DNA of 64,000 bases from an uncultured Draconibacterium sp. (GCF_963677565.1 NZ_OY781981.1:372001-436000); one strand, 5' to 3'; counted from the stretch's first letter, positions 9,701 through 17,779 are shown. Notes: generated by a model not told the origin, from the letters alone. Numbers and translations: made by a program.

Positions 9701-11392
9701 GCAAAACCGGGCGAAGGTGGTCACCTTCCTGGTCATAAAGTAAATGGCTGGATCGGACGAACACGTAACTCAACTCCGGGAGTGGGATTGATTTCTCCTC
9801 CTCCGCACCACGATATTTATTCAATCGAGGATTTGGCGCAGTTGATCTTCGACCTGAAAAACAGTAACCGCGATGCACGTATTAATGTGAAACTGGTTTC
9901 TGAAACAGGGGTTGGAACAGTTGCCGCCGGTGTTTGTAAAGCAAAAGCCGATGCCGTTCTTATTTCGGGATTCGATGGAGGAACAGGTGCATCGCCGCTA
10001 AGCTCTATTAAACATGCCGGATTGCCATGGGAACTTGGCTTGTCGGAAACACATCAGACACTGGTTCGCAACCGCCTGCGCAACCGTATCGTGGTTCAGG
10101 CCGATGGTCAGATGAAGACCTCGCGCGACCTTGCTATAGCTACCTTACTTGGTGCAGAAGAATGGGGAGTGGCCACCATGGCGCTGGTTGTTGAAGGATG
10201 TATAATGATGCGTAAATGCCACAGTAATACCTGTCCTGTGGGTGTGGCAACACAAAACGAAAGATTACGCGGAAAATTTAAAGGAAATCCTGATCATGTT
10301 GTAAACTACTTCGAATTCCTTGTAGAAGGTCTTCGTGAGATTATGGCAGAACTGGGCTTCCGTACCATTAACGAAATGGTTGGTCAGTCGCAGTGCCTGA
10401 AATTCAAAGACGACATTGATCACTGGAAATACAAAGGTCTTGACCTGAGTCCGATTCTTTACAAAGAAGAAATGGGACAGGAAGAAGGTCTTTACAGCAG
10501 TAAGAAACAAAATCACCAAATGGAAGAAATTCTTGACTGGAAACTTGTTGAAGCTGCACAAAAAGCGATAAAAAATGGCGAAAAAGTAGCCGCTGAATTC
10601 GAGATTAAAAACATCAACCGAAGTACCGGTACTGTTCTCTCGCACGAGGTTACCAAAGTACATAAAGGCGAAGGCTTGCCTGACGGAACCATCCATTTTA
10701 AAATGAAAGGTTCGGCAGGACAATCGTTCGGTGCATTTGTTTGCAAAGGTATCGAGCTGGAAGTTGAAGGAGATGCAAACGACTATTTCGGAAAAGGTTT
10801 ATCCGGCGGTCACTTGTCGATCTACCCTGCTAAAAATGTACAGTTCATTCCGGAGCAAAACATTATTGTAGGTAACGTTTGTTTCTACGGAGCAACAGGT
10901 GGCGAGGCTTATATCCGCGGTGTTGCCGGCGAGCGTTTCTGTGTTCGTAACTCGGGTGCACAAGTTGTTGTTGAAGGTATTGGCGACCACGGTTGCGAAT
11001 ACATGACGGGAGGAAAAGCTGTTATCCTTGGAAAAACAGGACGAAACTTCGGTGCAGGTATGTCGGGTGGTATTGCTTATGTTCTCGATATCGACGGAAC
11101 TTTCCCAAGTCTTTGTAATAAGGGAATGATTCAACTGGAAAGAGTTGAGGATAAGGCTGAACAGGAAGAGCTAAAAGCAATGATCCAAAAACACATGGAT
11201 AAAACCGAATCAACGGTTGCAGAGTATGTTCTTTCCGATTGGAACGAGATAGTAGGCAAGTTTGTAAAAGTGATTCCTACCGATTACAAGCGCATGCTTA
11301 CCTACATTGAAGAGGCCCGCAAGACGGGTAAATACGAAAAAGAGTCGGATGTTATTGATGCTGCATTTGATATGCATTTGGCCAATTTGTAA
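6800..11392 (+). CDS. gltB: Glutamate synthase large subunit
   Basis: 1530 residues, full family length. It transfers the amide nitrogen of glutamine to 2-oxoglutarate, giving two glutamates. Order of domains: a class-II glutamine amidotransferase whose catalytic Cys22 (EHGSCGIGF) would be exposed by removal of a short propeptide; a central domain; an FMN/2-oxoglutarate barrel containing the 3Fe-4S cysteines (MMRKCHSNTCPVGVATQ); and the C-terminal GXGXG beta-helix (GQSFGAF, GKGLSGG, GGEAYIRG). The ATG at 6800 is preceded by AAGGA at 6791-6795; the upstream extension to 6749 lacks homology. gltD follows after 19 bp. Confidence 0.97.
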   Translation: MMQTKEPVAKGLYRPEFEHGSCGIGFVANLKGRKKHSVISDALSMLARMEHRGGTGFDIKSGDGAGILLQIPHELFMEECPKQDIKLPQFGEYGVAMIFFPKEDRKRSECKDIIGRNLKKFGLPYLGYRKVPVDNSDLGRDSLASEPYVQQLFIGKPDGMSGEEFERKLFVFRKYTEKLARESVAGLGYNGMNIISCSYKTIIYKGQLTTEQVSLYFKDLTNPLAVSALSLVHSRFSTNTFPSWKLSQPFRYIAHNGEINTNKGNINWMRAREVLLECSAFTQEELEMIFPICDIRDSDSANLDMAIEMLVLSGRSLPHVMMMLIPEAWQNNPDMDPKKKEFYEFYSAMMEPWDGPASVCFTDGVLVGATLDRNGLRPSRYCLTDDDTLIMASETGAIDVPHEKVKIRGRLQPGKMFVADLEQGRIISDEEVKADICSSQPYGDWVKNNMTYLDELPFIPDLELKEPDKKTLFKRQKAFGFTHEDIEVILKPMAKNGGEALGSMGADNPLAVLSDRPVHLAHYFKQLFAQVTNPPIDPIRERIVMDLRTYVGGFKNILTESAEHCRRIAIHQPVLTNEQLIKLAYVDHTHFQTKKISIVFHADEKEGTLETKLERLCQYVEDAIDEAYSIILLSDFAISTDHAPIPSLLAASAVHHHLIRVGKRGKADIIMEAGDVREVHHFATLLGYGVSAVNPYMAIDTIKNLVEEGALGDTSKEDAIKNYVKAIGGGLLKVFSKMGISTLASYQGAQIFEAVGLKQEVVDKYFTGTISRVEGLSLDDIAKEAMMRHRKGFPTRQGGAKVLEPGGEYHWRKDGERHLLSPEAIQLIQEATRKNDYDKYKKYCTVVDDQATAAFTLRGLMDFTSDRKPIPLEEVESAESILTRFATGAMSFGSISWEAHTTLAIAMNRIGSKSNSGEGGEDPVRYSKLPNGDDMCSATKQIASGRFGVNSYYLSMAKELQIKMAQGAKPGEGGHLPGHKVNGWIGRTRNSTPGVGLISPPPHHDIYSIEDLAQLIFDLKNSNRDARINVKLVSETGVGTVAAGVCKAKADAVLISGFDGGTGASPLSSIKHAGLPWELGLSETHQTLVRNRLRNRIVVQADGQMKTSRDLAIATLLGAEEWGVATMALVVEGCIMMRKCHSNTCPVGVATQNERLRGKFKGNPDHVVNYFEFLVEGLREIMAELGFRTINEMVGQSQCLKFKDDIDHWKYKGLDLSPILYKEEMGQEEGLYSSKKQNHQMEEILDWKLVEAAQKAIKNGEKVAAEFEIKNINRSTGTVLSHEVTKVHKGEGLPDGTIHFKMKGSAGQSFGAFVCKGIELEVEGDANDYFGKGLSGGHLSIYPAKNVQFIPEQNIIVGNVCFYGATGGEAYIRGVAGERFCVRNSGAQVVVEGIGDHGCEYMTGGKAVILGKTGRNFGAGMSGGIAYVLDIDGTFPSLCNKGMIQLERVEDKAEQEELKAMIQKHMDKTESTVAEYVLSDWNEIVGKFVKVIPTDYKRMLTYIEEARKTGKYEKESDVIDAAFDMHLANL

Positions 11393-11411
11393 TTTTTATA
11401 GAAGCTAAGAC

Positions 11412-12896
11412 ATGGGAAAGCCAACAGGATTTTTAGAATATAAAAGAGTTTCCAATCCAACTCGTAAAGTTGAGGAACGCCTTAAAGATTGGAACGAGGT
11501 ATATATATTACGCGATAAAGAAACATGTGAAACACAGGGTGCACGCTGTATGGATTGCGGTGTTCCGTTTTGCCACCGTGGTGCATTGTTGCACAACGGC
11601 GCATCGGGCTGTCCGGTTTATAACCTGATTCCCGAATGGAACGACCTGATTTATAAAGGCCAGTGGAAAGAAGCACTTGACCGTCTTCATCACACTAACA
11701 ATTTTCCTGAATTTACAGGAAGAGTTTGCCCTGCACCTTGCGAAGCAGGATGTGTGTTGGGAATTAACGAACCGGCAGTAACGATTCACGATAACGAAAG
11801 AACCATTATCGACAATGGTTTCGATCAGGGTTGGGTAGTTCCAGAGCCACCTGAAAGCAGAACAGGAAAATCGGTTGCGGTTGTAGGATCAGGTCCGGCA
11901 GGACTGGCTTGTGCAGCACAGCTGAATAAAGCAGGGCATACCGTTACCGTTTTCGAGCGCGACGACCGTATTGGTGGTTTGCTCATGTACGGTATTCCAA
12001 ATATGAAACTGGACAAAGACGTGGTACAACGTCGTGTTGATATTCTGGAAGCAGAAGGAATTATTTTCCAAACGAACACTGAAGTTGGTAAAGATATCCG
12101 CACCAAAAAGTTACTCGACGACTTTGATGCAGTTGTTTTAACTACAGGTTCTACAAAACCACGCGACCTGAAAGTTGAAGGCCGTGAGTTGGATGGAGTA
12201 CATTTCGCAATGGAATTTTTGTCGGCCAATACAAAAAGTTTACTCGATAGTAAACTCGAGGATGGAAATTACATTTCGGCAAAAGGCAAAAACGTAATTG
12301 TAATTGGTGGTGGCGATACCGGTACCGACTGTGTAGCCACATCGCTGCGTCATGGTTGCAAAAGCATAACCCAGCTGGAGATTATGCCACAGCCACCAAA
12401 AGAACGCAACGGCGATGTTAATCCATGGCCCGAATGGCCGGGTAACGAGAAAACCGATTACGGACAGTACGAGGCAATTCTCGCAAAAGGCAAAGACCCA
12501 AGGAAATATTCGATAATGACCACAAAAATCGAAGGTGAAAACGGCAAAGTAAAAGCCTTGCACACCGTTCAGGTAGAGTGGGTACAAACCGAAGGTGGTG
12601 GCAAAATACCACAAGCTATTCCCGGAACTGAAAGATACATCAAAGCCGACCTGGTATTATTGGCAATGGGCTTTTTAGGACCTGAGGACAAAATTGCAGA
12701 GGAAATCGATCTTGAGCGCGATGCGCGATCGAATTACAAGGCCGAATACGGTGAATTTAAAACCAGCGTTAAGAAAGTATTTTCTGCTGGCGATGCACGC
12801 CGCGGACAGTCGTTGGTGGTTTGGGCCATTAACGAAGGACGCGCCGCTGCCCGCGAAGTAGACACCTACTTAATGGGCGACACTGTTTTGCCATAA
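11412..12896 (+). CDS. gltD: Glutamate synthase small subunit
   Basis: 494 residues. It passes electrons from NAD(P)H through FAD and 4Fe-4S clusters to the large subunit. The N-terminal cysteine-rich part (CMDCGVPFCHRG, then CPAPCEAGCVLG) binds the clusters. VAVVGSGPAGLACAAQL is the FAD Rossmann motif and NVIVIGGGDTGTDC the NADPH one. The C-terminal GDARRGQSLVVWA is the usual flavin-domain closing motif. It forms an operon with gltB and ends before a clear hairpin terminator. Confidence 0.97.
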   Translation: MGKPTGFLEYKRVSNPTRKVEERLKDWNEVYILRDKETCETQGARCMDCGVPFCHRGALLHNGASGCPVYNLIPEWNDLIYKGQWKEALDRLHHTNNFPEFTGRVCPAPCEAGCVLGINEPAVTIHDNERTIIDNGFDQGWVVPEPPESRTGKSVAVVGSGPAGLACAAQLNKAGHTVTVFERDDRIGGLLMYGIPNMKLDKDVVQRRVDILEAEGIIFQTNTEVGKDIRTKKLLDDFDAVVLTTGSTKPRDLKVEGRELDGVHFAMEFLSANTKSLLDSKLEDGNYISAKGKNVIVIGGGDTGTDCVATSLRHGCKSITQLEIMPQPPKERNGDVNPWPEWPGNEKTDYGQYEAILAKGKDPRKYSIMTTKIEGENGKVKALHTVQVEWVQTEGGGKIPQAIPGTERYIKADLVLLAMGFLGPEDKIAEEIDLERDARSNYKAEYGEFKTSVKKVFSAGDARRGQSLVVWAINEGRAAAREVDTYLMGDTVLP

Positions 12897-12951
12897 GGCA
12901 AAAGTTCTGTGACACGAGCGGCGAAAGTTGCTCACCTAAAATTTGAAAGTT

Positions 12952-12981
12952 AGCATATGCCGTAGTGGGCTATGCTTTTTT
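12952..12981 (+). terminator. Rho-independent terminator after gltBD
   Basis: Arms AGCATATGCC and GGGCTATGCT with a GTAGT loop, followed by a run of Ts at 12976-12981. It starts 55 bp after the gltD stop. Confidence 0.7.
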
Positions 12982-13232
12982 ATAGTGCAGTTTTTTCAGG
13001 AGTTCCGGCCGAAAGAGGAAATTTATTATCCGAAACGAAATCACTTTCCCTTGACCAGAATGTGAAACGCCGGTTCTCCTTTTTTCTTGCAAAATTTTAA
13101 TTTAGAATATGGGGCGTCCTGAGAGGGTTGCCCTTTTTTTGTGGTGCTTACTTGAATGTGGCGGGTGGTAACCTGCCATAGTACAATTATTAGCAACCGC
13201 TTTTTATTTTTCTTTATCACTAAATCTTGTGG
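12982..13232. other. Intergenic region between gltBD and the cassette-like array
   Basis: No supported gene. A second weak hairpin (GGGCG near 13112 with TGCCC near 13129) is followed by seven Ts at 13134-13140, which could be a back-up plus-strand terminator. A short palindrome GGCGGGT/ACCTGCC lies around 13159-13178. I found no copy of the about 140-bp palindromic repeat here, so the array has no visible left-end repeat. Confidence 0.4.
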
Positions 13233-13937
13233 CTAATCTTTTATGCAACGTATTGAAAATCCTGCCTCTTTGTATCCCGCCATGCGGTCAATACAACCAA
13301 AATTAACAAGATTTCGATAAATGGCGTGTTCTTCATCATATGCTGTATTAGTCCAGTAATAAGCACTACTTCCTAATCCGCGAAAATAAAATTCACCTTC
13401 CGTATATCTGATATTCCTTGCTCCACTTGGAATTGCTGTAAATCCAGTCTCATTACTTCTTATCCAGCTTTCATCCCAAAAATCGGTATTTGCCGAAGCT
13501 AACTCCCCACCAATATTTAATTCAATTTCTCCCCTACAAGCGAACCTGTCCAACTCCGTTTCCTCCATTCCCAAGAGTCTTTCCAGTTCCATCCATTCCT
13601 CATCACTGGGTAAATGCCAACCTTCGGGACACACCTGTTGGGCGGTTTCCCAATCATACAGACATCCATAGATTTGGTAATTTACCCCATAAGAACCTTC
13701 GCCACTGTAATCATAAATCCATGCACCACATTGCGAGTCAAGTTCACACAAATCATTGGGTACGTATGCAAGGTTCTCAGCCATCCAAATTTGTTCGCCA
13801 ATTTTAACCCATTGGTATTCGTGGTTATCACGGTTATCGATAAAAGTTCCAGAATCGGCATCAAATGGTTCATCATCACAACTCCAAAGTAACATCATTG
13901 CAATTGATAATAGGAATGTTACTGTTTTAGATTTCAT
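13233..13937 (-). CDS. FISUMP-domain lipoprotein
   Basis: 234 residues. A lipoprotein signal peptide ends at LLWSC, so the protein is probably anchored in an outer or inner membrane leaflet. The remainder matches the Fibrobacter succinogenes major paralogous domain: EYQWVKIGEQIWMAENLAY, then GCLYDWETAQQVCPEGWHLPS and SGARN, then YYWTNT and GFSIRCIKD at the end. The domain is common on Bacteroidota surface proteins; its ligand is unknown. The start lies about 30 bp downstream, in its own direction, of palindromic repeat A, so it is the last gene of the cassette-like array. Confidence 0.85.
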   Translation of the reverse strand: MKSKTVTFLLSIAMMLLWSCDDEPFDADSGTFIDNRDNHEYQWVKIGEQIWMAENLAYVPNDLCELDSQCGAWIYDYSGEGSYGVNYQIYGCLYDWETAQQVCPEGWHLPSDEEWMELERLLGMEETELDRFACRGEIELNIGGELASANTDFWDESWIRSNETGFTAIPSGARNIRYTEGEFYFRGLGSSAYYWTNTAYDEEHAIYRNLVNFGCIDRMAGYKEAGFSIRCIKD

Positions 13938-13961
13938 TGGGTTTGTTTTAGTTATATTTAG

Positions 13962-14116
13962 TTTTAACGGTCACTTGTATGTGGTCGGTGTAGATTTCGA
14001 AGAGCGTTCCTGTCCGCCAGCTGGCGGACACGGAACTGCGAAACAAGCCCCGAAGCTTCGGGGCGCAGTTGGCGTACCACCAAACCCCGCCCTGCAATAT
14101 GTACTTTGTTATATGC
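13962..14116. repeat. attC-like palindromic repeat A
   Basis: About 145 bp between an AAC (13966-13968) and a GTT (14108-14110). It shares with repeats B and C the blocks GAGCGTTCCTGTCCG, CGGAACTGCGA and GTTGGCGTACCACC, then AAACCCCGCCCTGCAATATG. The outer arms pair (a TGTATGTGG type arm with CAATATGTAC) and inner arms such as GTCCGCCAGC/GCTGGCGGAC make a cruciform-like structure. An internal CCCCGAAGCTTCGGGG palindrome is unique to this copy. The stop codon of the next gene lies inside the repeat edge, as in tightly packed integron cassettes. Confidence 0.7.
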
Positions 14117-14888
14117 TGGCTTTTAATTCTTTTGCATTGTTTTCAATTAAGTCTAACATATTTGAATCGAATCCAATAGGAATTCTTTCTAATCCAGACA
14201 TTATTTCATTCTCGTCATTGATAATTACGAATGGAGAATAATTTTCTTTAATCATGATTTTTCCCAATATCGCATATGAAACCAAGTTTTCATTCTCTGA
14301 AATACCGTATTCTCTTTTTGCCTGAAGCTTTTCTAACACTAATTCAAGAAGTTGAATTCTTTGATTTGAATTAGTTTTATTTAACAACTGGTCCTGAAGC
14401 ATAAAAAATTCAATTGTTTGAAAAGAAATTTGAATTGGAGTCTCTATTTCTCCGATAAATGGAGGATAATAATTTTTGTCACAGTTTAAAGACATTAGTT
14501 TATATCTTTCTGTAATAACATTAAAGAAATCCGTTCTTCCATAAAGTTCGTCAAATCCATTGTTTTCGGATTTAATTCTCTCAAATCCGTCCTGTTGTAG
14601 ATTAAATGCACCATAGTCAAGTATTAGCGGATATGTCAATAAAGTTTCCAATAAACCCTCTGTAGAAATAGATTTTAATTTGCTACTTTGGATTTGGCAA
14701 GCCTGTACCTTTTCAGTTAATGATTTTAAGTCTGCCCATTCATCCGTTCCTGGAACAATTGGATATTCGTAAGTGTCAGAAATGGAGAAAGGCATACACT
14801 CTCCTTGTTGAATAACAAGTTCGTCTTTATTACAACTAAGCAAACCAACTAAAGCAATTGTGTAAATCAATGTTTGAATGTTTTTCAT
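14109..14888 (-). CDS. Unrecognised cassette lipoprotein
   Basis: 259 residues beginning with a lipoprotein signal (ALVGLLSC, the lipid-modified Cys near residue 19). I do not recognise the family. The mature part is rich in Asn, Glu, Ile and Leu, mostly helical, with no transmembrane segment. It is AT-rich compared with housekeeping neighbours. Its stop codon TAA overlaps the R-box-like end of repeat A, and about 60 bp upstream of its start lies the GTTACCTGC end of repeat B. The gene therefore occupies a unit bounded by repeats on both sides. Confidence 0.7.
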   Translation of the reverse strand: MKNIQTLIYTIALVGLLSCNKDELVIQQGECMPFSISDTYEYPIVPGTDEWADLKSLTEKVQACQIQSSKLKSISTEGLLETLLTYPLILDYGAFNLQQDGFERIKSENNGFDELYGRTDFFNVITERYKLMSLNCDKNYYPPFIGEIETPIQISFQTIEFFMLQDQLLNKTNSNQRIQLLELVLEKLQAKREYGISENENLVSYAILGKIMIKENYSPFVIINDENEIMSGLERIPIGFDSNMLDLIENNAKELKASI

Positions 14889-14960
14889 AATTTGGTTTTT
14901 TATTGATTTCTTCTCCCTATTAGATGATTTTCAATTCACAATGGTTGCTTTTTTCAAGCT

Positions 14961-15098
14961 TGCAGGTAACGGTTGGTACATGTTGTCGGGGCGGATTTCG
15001 GAGCTCGTTCCTGTCCGGTAGGACGGAACGATGTTGCGAGAATCCAGCGAACGACACACCACGAACCCCGTAATGCAATTTACAATTTGTTAGGCACC
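14961..15098. repeat. attC-like palindromic repeat B
   Basis: Bounded by GCAGGTAAC (14962-14970) and GTTAGGCACC (15089-15098). It contains GGTTGGTACATGTTGTCGGG and CGGATTTCGGAG, and GTTCCTGTCCGG/GGACGGAAC as an inner inverted pair. The core heptamer GTTAGGC fits the integron consensus GTTRRRY. Its right end GTTAGGCACC is the exact reverse complement of GGTGCCTAAC at the near end of repeat C, the end pairing expected for one excisable cassette. The last codons of the gene at 15080 read through this end. Confidence 0.75.
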
Positions 15099-16234
15099 GT
15101 AATTTTTTTTAATTTTTCTCTAATATATTTATCCGTCCATCCATTTTTGTAAGGATATTCAATAATTTCATGTTTCTCAGTTATTAAAATACTATCAGTT
15201 ATTGAAACAATTTTCATTGACCTCATCCAGCCATCTTCAGTTTGAATATATTTTCCATCATTTGATAATTTCCAGTTAGCCTTTCGTAGATTAGTTTTAT
15301 CTGTATTCATCGAACATTCACCATTTTCAGAAAATGTATAATTAATTGTTTTTTTCTGGTAATACTTGTCCAATATGCTTGGAACTGAATCTTTCTCGAT
15401 GAATGGTCTATTTCTTCTAATACTATTTAAAGTAATTTCTTCTTCTGGTAGTTCACTTATTGAATCTGAAACAGGTTCTTCAAAGTCAATCATTTCCCAA
15501 GTGCCAACCAAGTTGTCTCTTAGTTTCTGATATTTATTCTTTGATAATTTCTTTAGTTTTATGAATTCAACATTTTCGATTGAGTCATTCCAACAAGTTT
15601 CTGTGACTATCTTTGAATCAGAAATACTTATTACTTGATAAATCTGATAGTCTAATTGAAAATATGATAATATTATAAAAAGAGAATTGTTATATTTTTC
15701 TATAGTCCACCATTCAACATCAAATGATTCATTGCCCTTTGACTCATCTATGCGATAATACATTTTCAATTTTGATGTATTGTAATAGTATGGCTTTTCT
15801 TTAAACTCAAGTCTTAAAGAATCGTTCCTTTCCTTTACTAACCAATTATTGGTTAGTAGAATCTTTTTTATTTCACTTGTGTCCTTTTTTGTTTGGGAAT
15901 TTTTAATTGGAATAAATGAATTGGTTTGAGCAGAGTCTATTATCAGAAGAATATCATCAGTATATTTTATAATTTGCCCATAGACAGTTGTGTCATCAAG
16001 TATCAGGTTATTAGCAGAATCTATAAAGTATTTATAACTTTTTAATTTGTTGAATTCAAAATATTTGGTAAAGAATAACGTGTCATTATCTGATAAATCC
16101 AAATAAATTCCAGGGTCAGACCAAGAATCTCGGTATGTCGAAATCCATTCTTTTTTATTAGAAATATCTTTATCATTTTGGCATGAAAAAAGAAACAATA
16201 AGAAAATTAATTGTATATATTTTGTTAACATCAT
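15080..16234 (-). CDS. Cassette lipoprotein with lipocalin-like segments
   Basis: 384 residues. The signal peptide ends at LFLFSC, so it is probably a lipoprotein. Two segments look like lipocalin-type beta-barrel repeats: the N-terminal WISTYRDSW...GIYLDLSDND and a C-terminal LVGTWEMIDFEE, followed by beta-rich YTFSENGECSM and ANWKLSNDGKYIQ. The specific family is unrecognised. The coding end (VPNKL stop) runs through the GGTGCCTAAC end of repeat B, and the start lies about 15 bp from the matching end of repeat C. The unit is thus a gene plus one repeat, oriented gene-to-repeat as in integron cassettes. Confidence 0.7.
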   Translation of the reverse strand: MMLTKYIQLIFLLFLFSCQNDKDISNKKEWISTYRDSWSDPGIYLDLSDNDTLFFTKYFEFNKLKSYKYFIDSANNLILDDTTVYGQIIKYTDDILLIIDSAQTNSFIPIKNSQTKKDTSEIKKILLTNNWLVKERNDSLRLEFKEKPYYYNTSKLKMYYRIDESKGNESFDVEWWTIEKYNNSLFIILSYFQLDYQIYQVISISDSKIVTETCWNDSIENVEFIKLKKLSKNKYQKLRDNLVGTWEMIDFEEPVSDSISELPEEEITLNSIRRNRPFIEKDSVPSILDKYYQKKTINYTFSENGECSMNTDKTNLRKANWKLSNDGKYIQTEDGWMRSMKIVSITDSILITEKHEIIEYPYKNGWTDKYIREKLKKITVPNKL

Positions 16235-16248
16235 TTTTTTATTAGTAT

Positions 16249-16386
16249 GGTGCCTAACGGTTGGTACATGTTGTCGGGGCGGATTTCGGAGAGCGTTCCT
16301 GTCCGCAGGACACGGAACTGCGATGCGAGAATCCGTAGTTGGCGTACCACCAAACCCCGCCCTGCAATATGTACCTTGTTACCAGC
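16249..16386. repeat. attC-like palindromic repeat C
   Basis: Bounded by GGTGCCTAAC (16249-16258) and GTTACCAGC (16378-16386). Outer arms GGTACATGTTGTCGGGGCGG and CCCCGCCCTGCAATATGTACC pair with few mismatches; inner arms GTTCCTGTCCGCAGGACACGGAAC form a second stem. The GCCTAAC box fits RYYYAAC. The GTTACCAGC end is the exact reverse complement of GCTGGTAAC at 17450-17458, defining the next unit. Confidence 0.75.
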
Positions 16387-16402
16387 TGGCTTTTATATTT
16401 TT

Positions 16403-16642
16403 TTATTTCCAAATATTTTCAATCGTACTCCAAAATTTATGTTGACAATTCTCACACAGATATTCATATTCAATTGGTGTAGATGTGTGAACAAAAGGCT
16501 GTCTTTTAATTTCTCTTTTATTACCAGTCTTTTTATATTCTCGTGCCTTACATCTTGGACAAGTCAATTCTCTTCTTTTTGCAAGCCTATAAGAGATTAT
16601 TATTAAGAAAAGAACTAATATTATAATTGAGACGGTTTTCAT
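16403..16642 (-). CDS. Small membrane protein with zinc-ribbon-like cysteines
   Basis: 79 residues. One N-terminal hydrophobic helix (IIILVLFLIIISY) is followed by CPRC and, about 30 residues later, CENC: four cysteines arranged like a zinc ribbon. Family unrecognised. Its start lies inside the 3' end of the 280-residue gene upstream (56-bp overlap in another frame), which lowers confidence in the exact start. It ends 16 bp before repeat C and so shares the cassette-like unit 16378-17458. Confidence 0.5.
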   Translation of the reverse strand: MKTVSIIILVLFLIIISYRLAKRRELTCPRCKAREYKKTGNKREIKRQPFVHTSTPIEYEYLCENCQHKFWSTIENIWK

Positions 16643-17429
16643 TTAAGTAATCTTGGGTTTTTATTTTCAAGTTTTCATAAATGCGATGGAATGATTCTGA
16701 TGACCATTCCATAACATTTTTTATATGTTTTAAATCTATTACCATTTCATCTTTCCAGTCCAAATTTCCATACCTGAAAGTAGTACTTCCTGGGTCAAAT
16801 TCATTAAATGACTTTATAATATTATCAAACCATTTTGGTGGTTGGATATTTAATTTGTCAATCAAAGTTTGATTAAATTTCTCCGAAAGGATTGTCAAGT
16901 CGTGTGTATTATTTTCTTGTTTAAGAATTGCTTTTAAATATAACTCTGTCGAATGGCGATATGTAAATATTATCGGAAAGAAAATCCCCCAATTGTTATC
17001 TTGATTTATAAGGTTATCGACTAATAAGTCTCCAGCTTTTTTATAGGAATCCGCGAGTTCAAGTTTTCCAATTCCACCAATCAGTCCACCTGCAACAAAG
17101 ATATTTTCCAGATATTCGCTTTCAGATAATTCTCTAAATATTGGAATTGCTTCTTTCGCTACTTCATTAAAAGGTGAATCCAAATGGTAATTGCAGTTTA
17201 ATCCAATTTTTATTGATTCGATATCAGGTTCTTCTTCCCAACTGTAAGAAATATAGCTTAAAACATTGATGTCATTATTTGTATATTCTCTTTGAATACC
17301 TTTTTTAGGAGAAGCTTTTTTATTTAAATATTCACTAAAATGAAATGTCCAAGTTTTTATAAGATTCTTGTCAACGTTAAGAATCTCTGCAATTTCTGAA
17401 ACTCCATATTTTAATGTATAATTTGGCAT
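16587..17429 (-). CDS. MerR-like HTH plus HEPN-like domain protein
   Basis: 280 residues, no signal peptide. Residues 5-60 resemble a MerR-type helix-turn-helix (YGVSEIAEILNVDKNLIKTW...YTNNDINVLSYI). The C-terminal half has a HEPN-like helix YRHSTELYLKAILKQ followed by HDLTILSEKF, as in HEPN proteins of toxin or defence systems, though the Rx4-6H nuclease motif is not clearly present. It starts about 20 bp from the GCTGGTAAC end-box. Possible roles are a cassette-borne regulator or abortive-infection factor; this is inference. Confidence 0.6.
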   Translation of the reverse strand: MPNYTLKYGVSEIAEILNVDKNLIKTWTFHFSEYLNKKASPKKGIQREYTNNDINVLSYISYSWEEEPDIESIKIGLNCNYHLDSPFNEVAKEAIPIFRELSESEYLENIFVAGGLIGGIGKLELADSYKKAGDLLVDNLINQDNNWGIFFPIIFTYRHSTELYLKAILKQENNTHDLTILSEKFNQTLIDKLNIQPPKWFDNIIKSFNEFDPGSTTFRYGNLDWKDEMVIDLKHIKNVMEWSSESFHRIYENLKIKTQDYLNENRLNYNISSFLNNNLL

Positions 17430-17440
17430 TCTATTCTTTC

Positions 17441-17458
17441 TTCAAGCTTGCTGGTAAC
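17441..17458. repeat. Solitary end-box of the cassette-like array (D)
   Basis: GCTGGTAAC at 17450-17458 is the exact reverse complement of the far end of repeat C, and the flank TTCAAGCTTG is the same as beside repeat B (14954-14963). No full palindromic repeat follows, so the array appears truncated on this side or this is its attachment edge. Confidence 0.5.
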
Positions 17459-17508
17459 TAGTATATAACATCACCAGGTAATGTTATTTTCCTTATATCA
17501 TTTTTATT

Positions 17509-17631
17509 AGTGTTGTTATCCGCCCAAAATGGATGTATAACAACACTTATTATGCTTAGTACTTTTTTTGCTGTTATTTCAGGGTGAGTATTCACGGTTT
17601 AATATTTTAGTGCATTAAAGCTAAGCATAAT
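17509..17631. repeat. Two adjacent long inverted repeats (non-coding)
   Basis: AGTGTTGTTAT (17509-17519) pairs perfectly with ATAACAACACT (17537-17547). Immediately after, ATTATGCTTAG (17549-17559) pairs perfectly with CTAAGCATAAT (17621-17631). No ORF of note is present. Could be a structured RNA, a small mobile-element end, or a decayed repeat; not recognised. Confidence 0.55.
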
Positions 17632-17779
17632 TTTTATGTTTCAGGCGGTTAGGAGGAAGAATACTATTCACTCTTGCCCCCAAAACCGTGCTTTAGTCCT
17701 TAAGGCTTGCCATGTGCGGGTTTCCGAGAAGCAAAAATTGGTAACTTACTCATTTTAAACCTCCCACAGGTGACAGTAG

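Noticed and set aside
12418..12614. Long minus-strand ORFs inside gltB, gltD, coxA, ccoNO and other large genes
   Set aside because: They lie fully opposite well-conserved coding sequence and show no recognisable protein features.
13962..17458. Complete integron
   Set aside because: No integrase gene, attI or promoter Pc is visible, and some end-boxes (GTTACCA, GCAGGTAAC) do not fit the strict GTTRRRY consensus; only a cassette-like array is claimed.
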